Below, one piece after another: positions 62,986-64,000 of a DNA stretch of 64,000 bases. Positions within the stretch are counted from its first letter, which is position 1; every line of letters begins with the position of its first letter. The notes below the pieces were generated by a model. The model saw nothing but the letters and a program-made list of their open reading frames with translations. It made no database searches and was not told the DNA's origin. Both the position numbers and the translations under genes were made by a program. The stretch is taken from the NCBI RefSeq assembly GCF_943590815.1, contig NZ_CALSBS010000004.1, forward strand, positions 1 to 64,000, read 5' to 3'. The stretch comes from Pseudocitrobacter vendiensis. GTDB taxonomy: Bacteria; Pseudomonadota; Gammaproteobacteria; Enterobacterales; Enterobacteriaceae.

Positions 62986-63373
62986 GGTTTTGCACTAATT
63001 TTTCGATAACCGGTGCATTCGCCGGGGGAAATTCATCGGCAATCAGCGCATTCTGCGCCACCCATCGTCCCGGTTGCCCCTCTTTTCCCCACGGCTCACC
63101 CTGCCAGCTTTCCACCAGCCAGAACCACAGCGTGATATGGCGATCGGGAAATTCATACTCCAGCTTATCAAAAAGCTGCGGCTCACTGGCGGTAATGCCA
63201 ACTTCTTCCTCAAGCTCGCGGATCATCGCCTCTTCAGCTGTTTCACCCGCTTCGATTTTACCGCCCGGAAATTCCCATTTATTTGCCATGTGGGCATCAG
63301 CGGCGCGTTGGGTAATGTAAATCTCCCCCGCGTCGTTGCGAATAATGCCGACGGCGATTTGCAGTATTTTCAT
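62981..63373 (-). CDS. mutT: 8-oxo-dGTP diphosphatase MutT
   Basis: A 130-aa Nudix hydrolase that removes 8-oxo-dGTP and so prevents A:T to C:G transversions. The Nudix box is complete: GGKIEAGETAEEA then REL-EEEVGI, near residues 37-59. The protein ends EKLVQNL, and the stop codon comes from the adjoining REP element. It lies downstream of secA, past a terminator. Confidence 0.95.
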   Translation of the reverse strand: MKILQIAVGIIRNDAGEIYITQRAADAHMANKWEFPGGKIEAGETAEEAMIRELEEEVGITASEPQLFDKLEYEFPDRHITLWFWLVESWQGEPWGKEGQPGRWVAQNALIADEFPPANAPVIEKLVQNL

Positions 63374-63389
63374 AATGTCTCATCCAAAA

Positions 63390-63415
63390 AAAAGGCGCAG
63401 AGATCTGCGCCTTTT
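63390..63415 (-). terminator. Terminator between secA and mutT
   Basis: On the minus strand AAAAGGCGCAG pairs with CTGCGCCTTTT around a 4-base loop, and a run of eight Ts follows. It lies 17 bases after the secA stop, ahead of mutT. Confidence 0.92.
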
Positions 63416-63431
63416 GCTCTTTTATCAGACC

Positions 63432-64000
63432 TTAGCTCAGACGGCCATGGCACTGTTTGTATTTTTTACCGGAACCACATGGGCACGGATCGTTACGGCC
63501 GATTTTACGTTCGCCCGTTTGCGCTGCCAGTTCCTGCGCGGCAGCAGTATTTTCGTCCTGATGGCTAAGCTGCTGCATCTGTGCAAGGCGCTCGGCCTCT
63601 TCACGACGCTGCTGTTCCATCTCTTCCACTTCTTCCGGCATGCGAACCTGTACTTTGCTCAGGGTGCTGATCACTTCATATTTCAGTGATTCCAGCATCG
63701 CCGCGAACATAGAGAAGGATTCGCGTTTGTACTCCTGCTTCGGATCCTTCTGCGCATAGCCACGCAGATGGATACCCTGACGCAGGTAGTCCATCGCCGC
63801 CAGGTGTTCTTTCCACAGGGAGTCGAGGGTTTGCAGCATCACGCCTTTTTCGAAGTGGCGCATCATCTCAGCACCAACCACTTCTTCTTTACGCTGGTAG
63901 ACTTCAATTGCGCTCTGCAGAATACGCTCGCGCAGAGTTTCTTCATGCAGTTCCGGCTCTTTGTCCAGCCATTCGGAGATCGGCAGTTCAAGGTCGAAGT
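63432..64000 (-). CDS. secA: Preprotein translocase ATPase SecA, C-terminal part
   Basis: The last 189 or so codons of SecA; the gene continues past the window edge. The visible part covers the end of the helical scaffold domain ([38 protein letters not shown]), a Gln/Glu-rich linker and the C-terminal zinc SEC-C motif ([17 protein letters not shown]) that binds SecB and phospholipid. It drives protein export through SecYEG. Confidence 0.97.
   Translation of the reverse strand, partial: FDLELPISEWLDKEPELHEETLRERILQSAIEVYQRKEEVVGAEMMRHFEKGVMLQTLDSLWKEHLAAMDYLRQGIHLRGYAQKDPKQEYKRESFSMFAAMLESLKYEVISTLSKVQVRMPEEVEEMEQQRREEAERLAQMQQLSHQDENTAAAQELAAQTGERKIGRNDPCPCGSGKKYKQCHGRLS

Overview
The window is a chromosomal segment from a member of the Enterobacteriaceae. 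Gene content and order match, in reverse orientation, the E. coli secA-to-hrpB region: hrpB, thpR, sfsA, dksA, gluQ, pcnB, folK, a fimbrial operon, panB, panC, an Rpn nuclease gene, panD, yadE, yadI, yadH-yadG, can, hpt, gcd, cueO, yacC, speE-speD, yacL, acnB, yacH, lpd-aceF-aceE-pdhR, aroP, ampE-ampD, nadC, ppdD-hofB-hofC, guaC, coaE-zapD-yacG, mutT and the 3' part of secA. The proteins are close to, but clearly not identical with, the E. coli K-12 ones as I remember them. Three features suggest Citrobacter or a close relative: a complete lacI-lacZ-lacY unit between speD and yacL, a transporter/GH43 cassette between aroP and ampE, and a CCCTCACCCC-type palindromic repeat family. This genus call is an inference from content only. 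I see no tRNA, rRNA, CRISPR array, insertion sequence or prophage.

Bases 1-7458 hold RNA and stress functions (hrpB helicase, thpR RNA ligase/phosphodiesterase, dksA, gluQ, pcnB, folK). pcnB appears to start at AUU. Bases 7459-15744 are a Yad-type chaperone-usher fimbrial operon: AT-rich promoter region, two tandem major-pilin genes, chaperone, usher, three minor pilins and a tip adhesin. Strong hairpins without U tracts flank the second pilin gene. Bases 15863-19152 carry pantothenate synthesis (panB, panC, panD), interrupted by an opposite-strand Rpn nuclease gene with a tandem-repeat tail.

Bases 19158-30630 hold an envelope deacetylase, a lone PTS EIIA, an ABC exporter, carbonic anhydrase, hpt, periplasmic glucose dehydrogenase, the copper oxidase CueO with a CueR-type promoter, a pilotin-like protein and the spermidine pair speE-speD. 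Bases 30682-36416 are an accessory lac operon. LacI starts at GTG, operators O1 and O2 and a CRP site sit at almost the same spacing as in E. coli, and only a fragment resembling the LacA C-terminus remains after lacY.

Bases 36541-49844 are central metabolism (acnB and the pyruvate dehydrogenase operon with its PdhR operator), with a DUF3300/DUF2950 secreted-protein pair between them. Bases 50371-54267 hold aroP and a GPH symporter/GH43 glycosidase cassette. The right end (54393-64000) holds ampD/ampE cell-wall recycling, nadC, type IV pilus genes, guaC, coaE, zapD, yacG, mutT and partial secA. REP-type palindromes lie in several gaps. I did not find a wholly new system. The most informative signals are the relocated lac operon with its lacA scar, the duplicated pilin locus with intercistronic hairpins, the AUU start of pcnB, and a long wobble-paired hairpin in the aceE leader.
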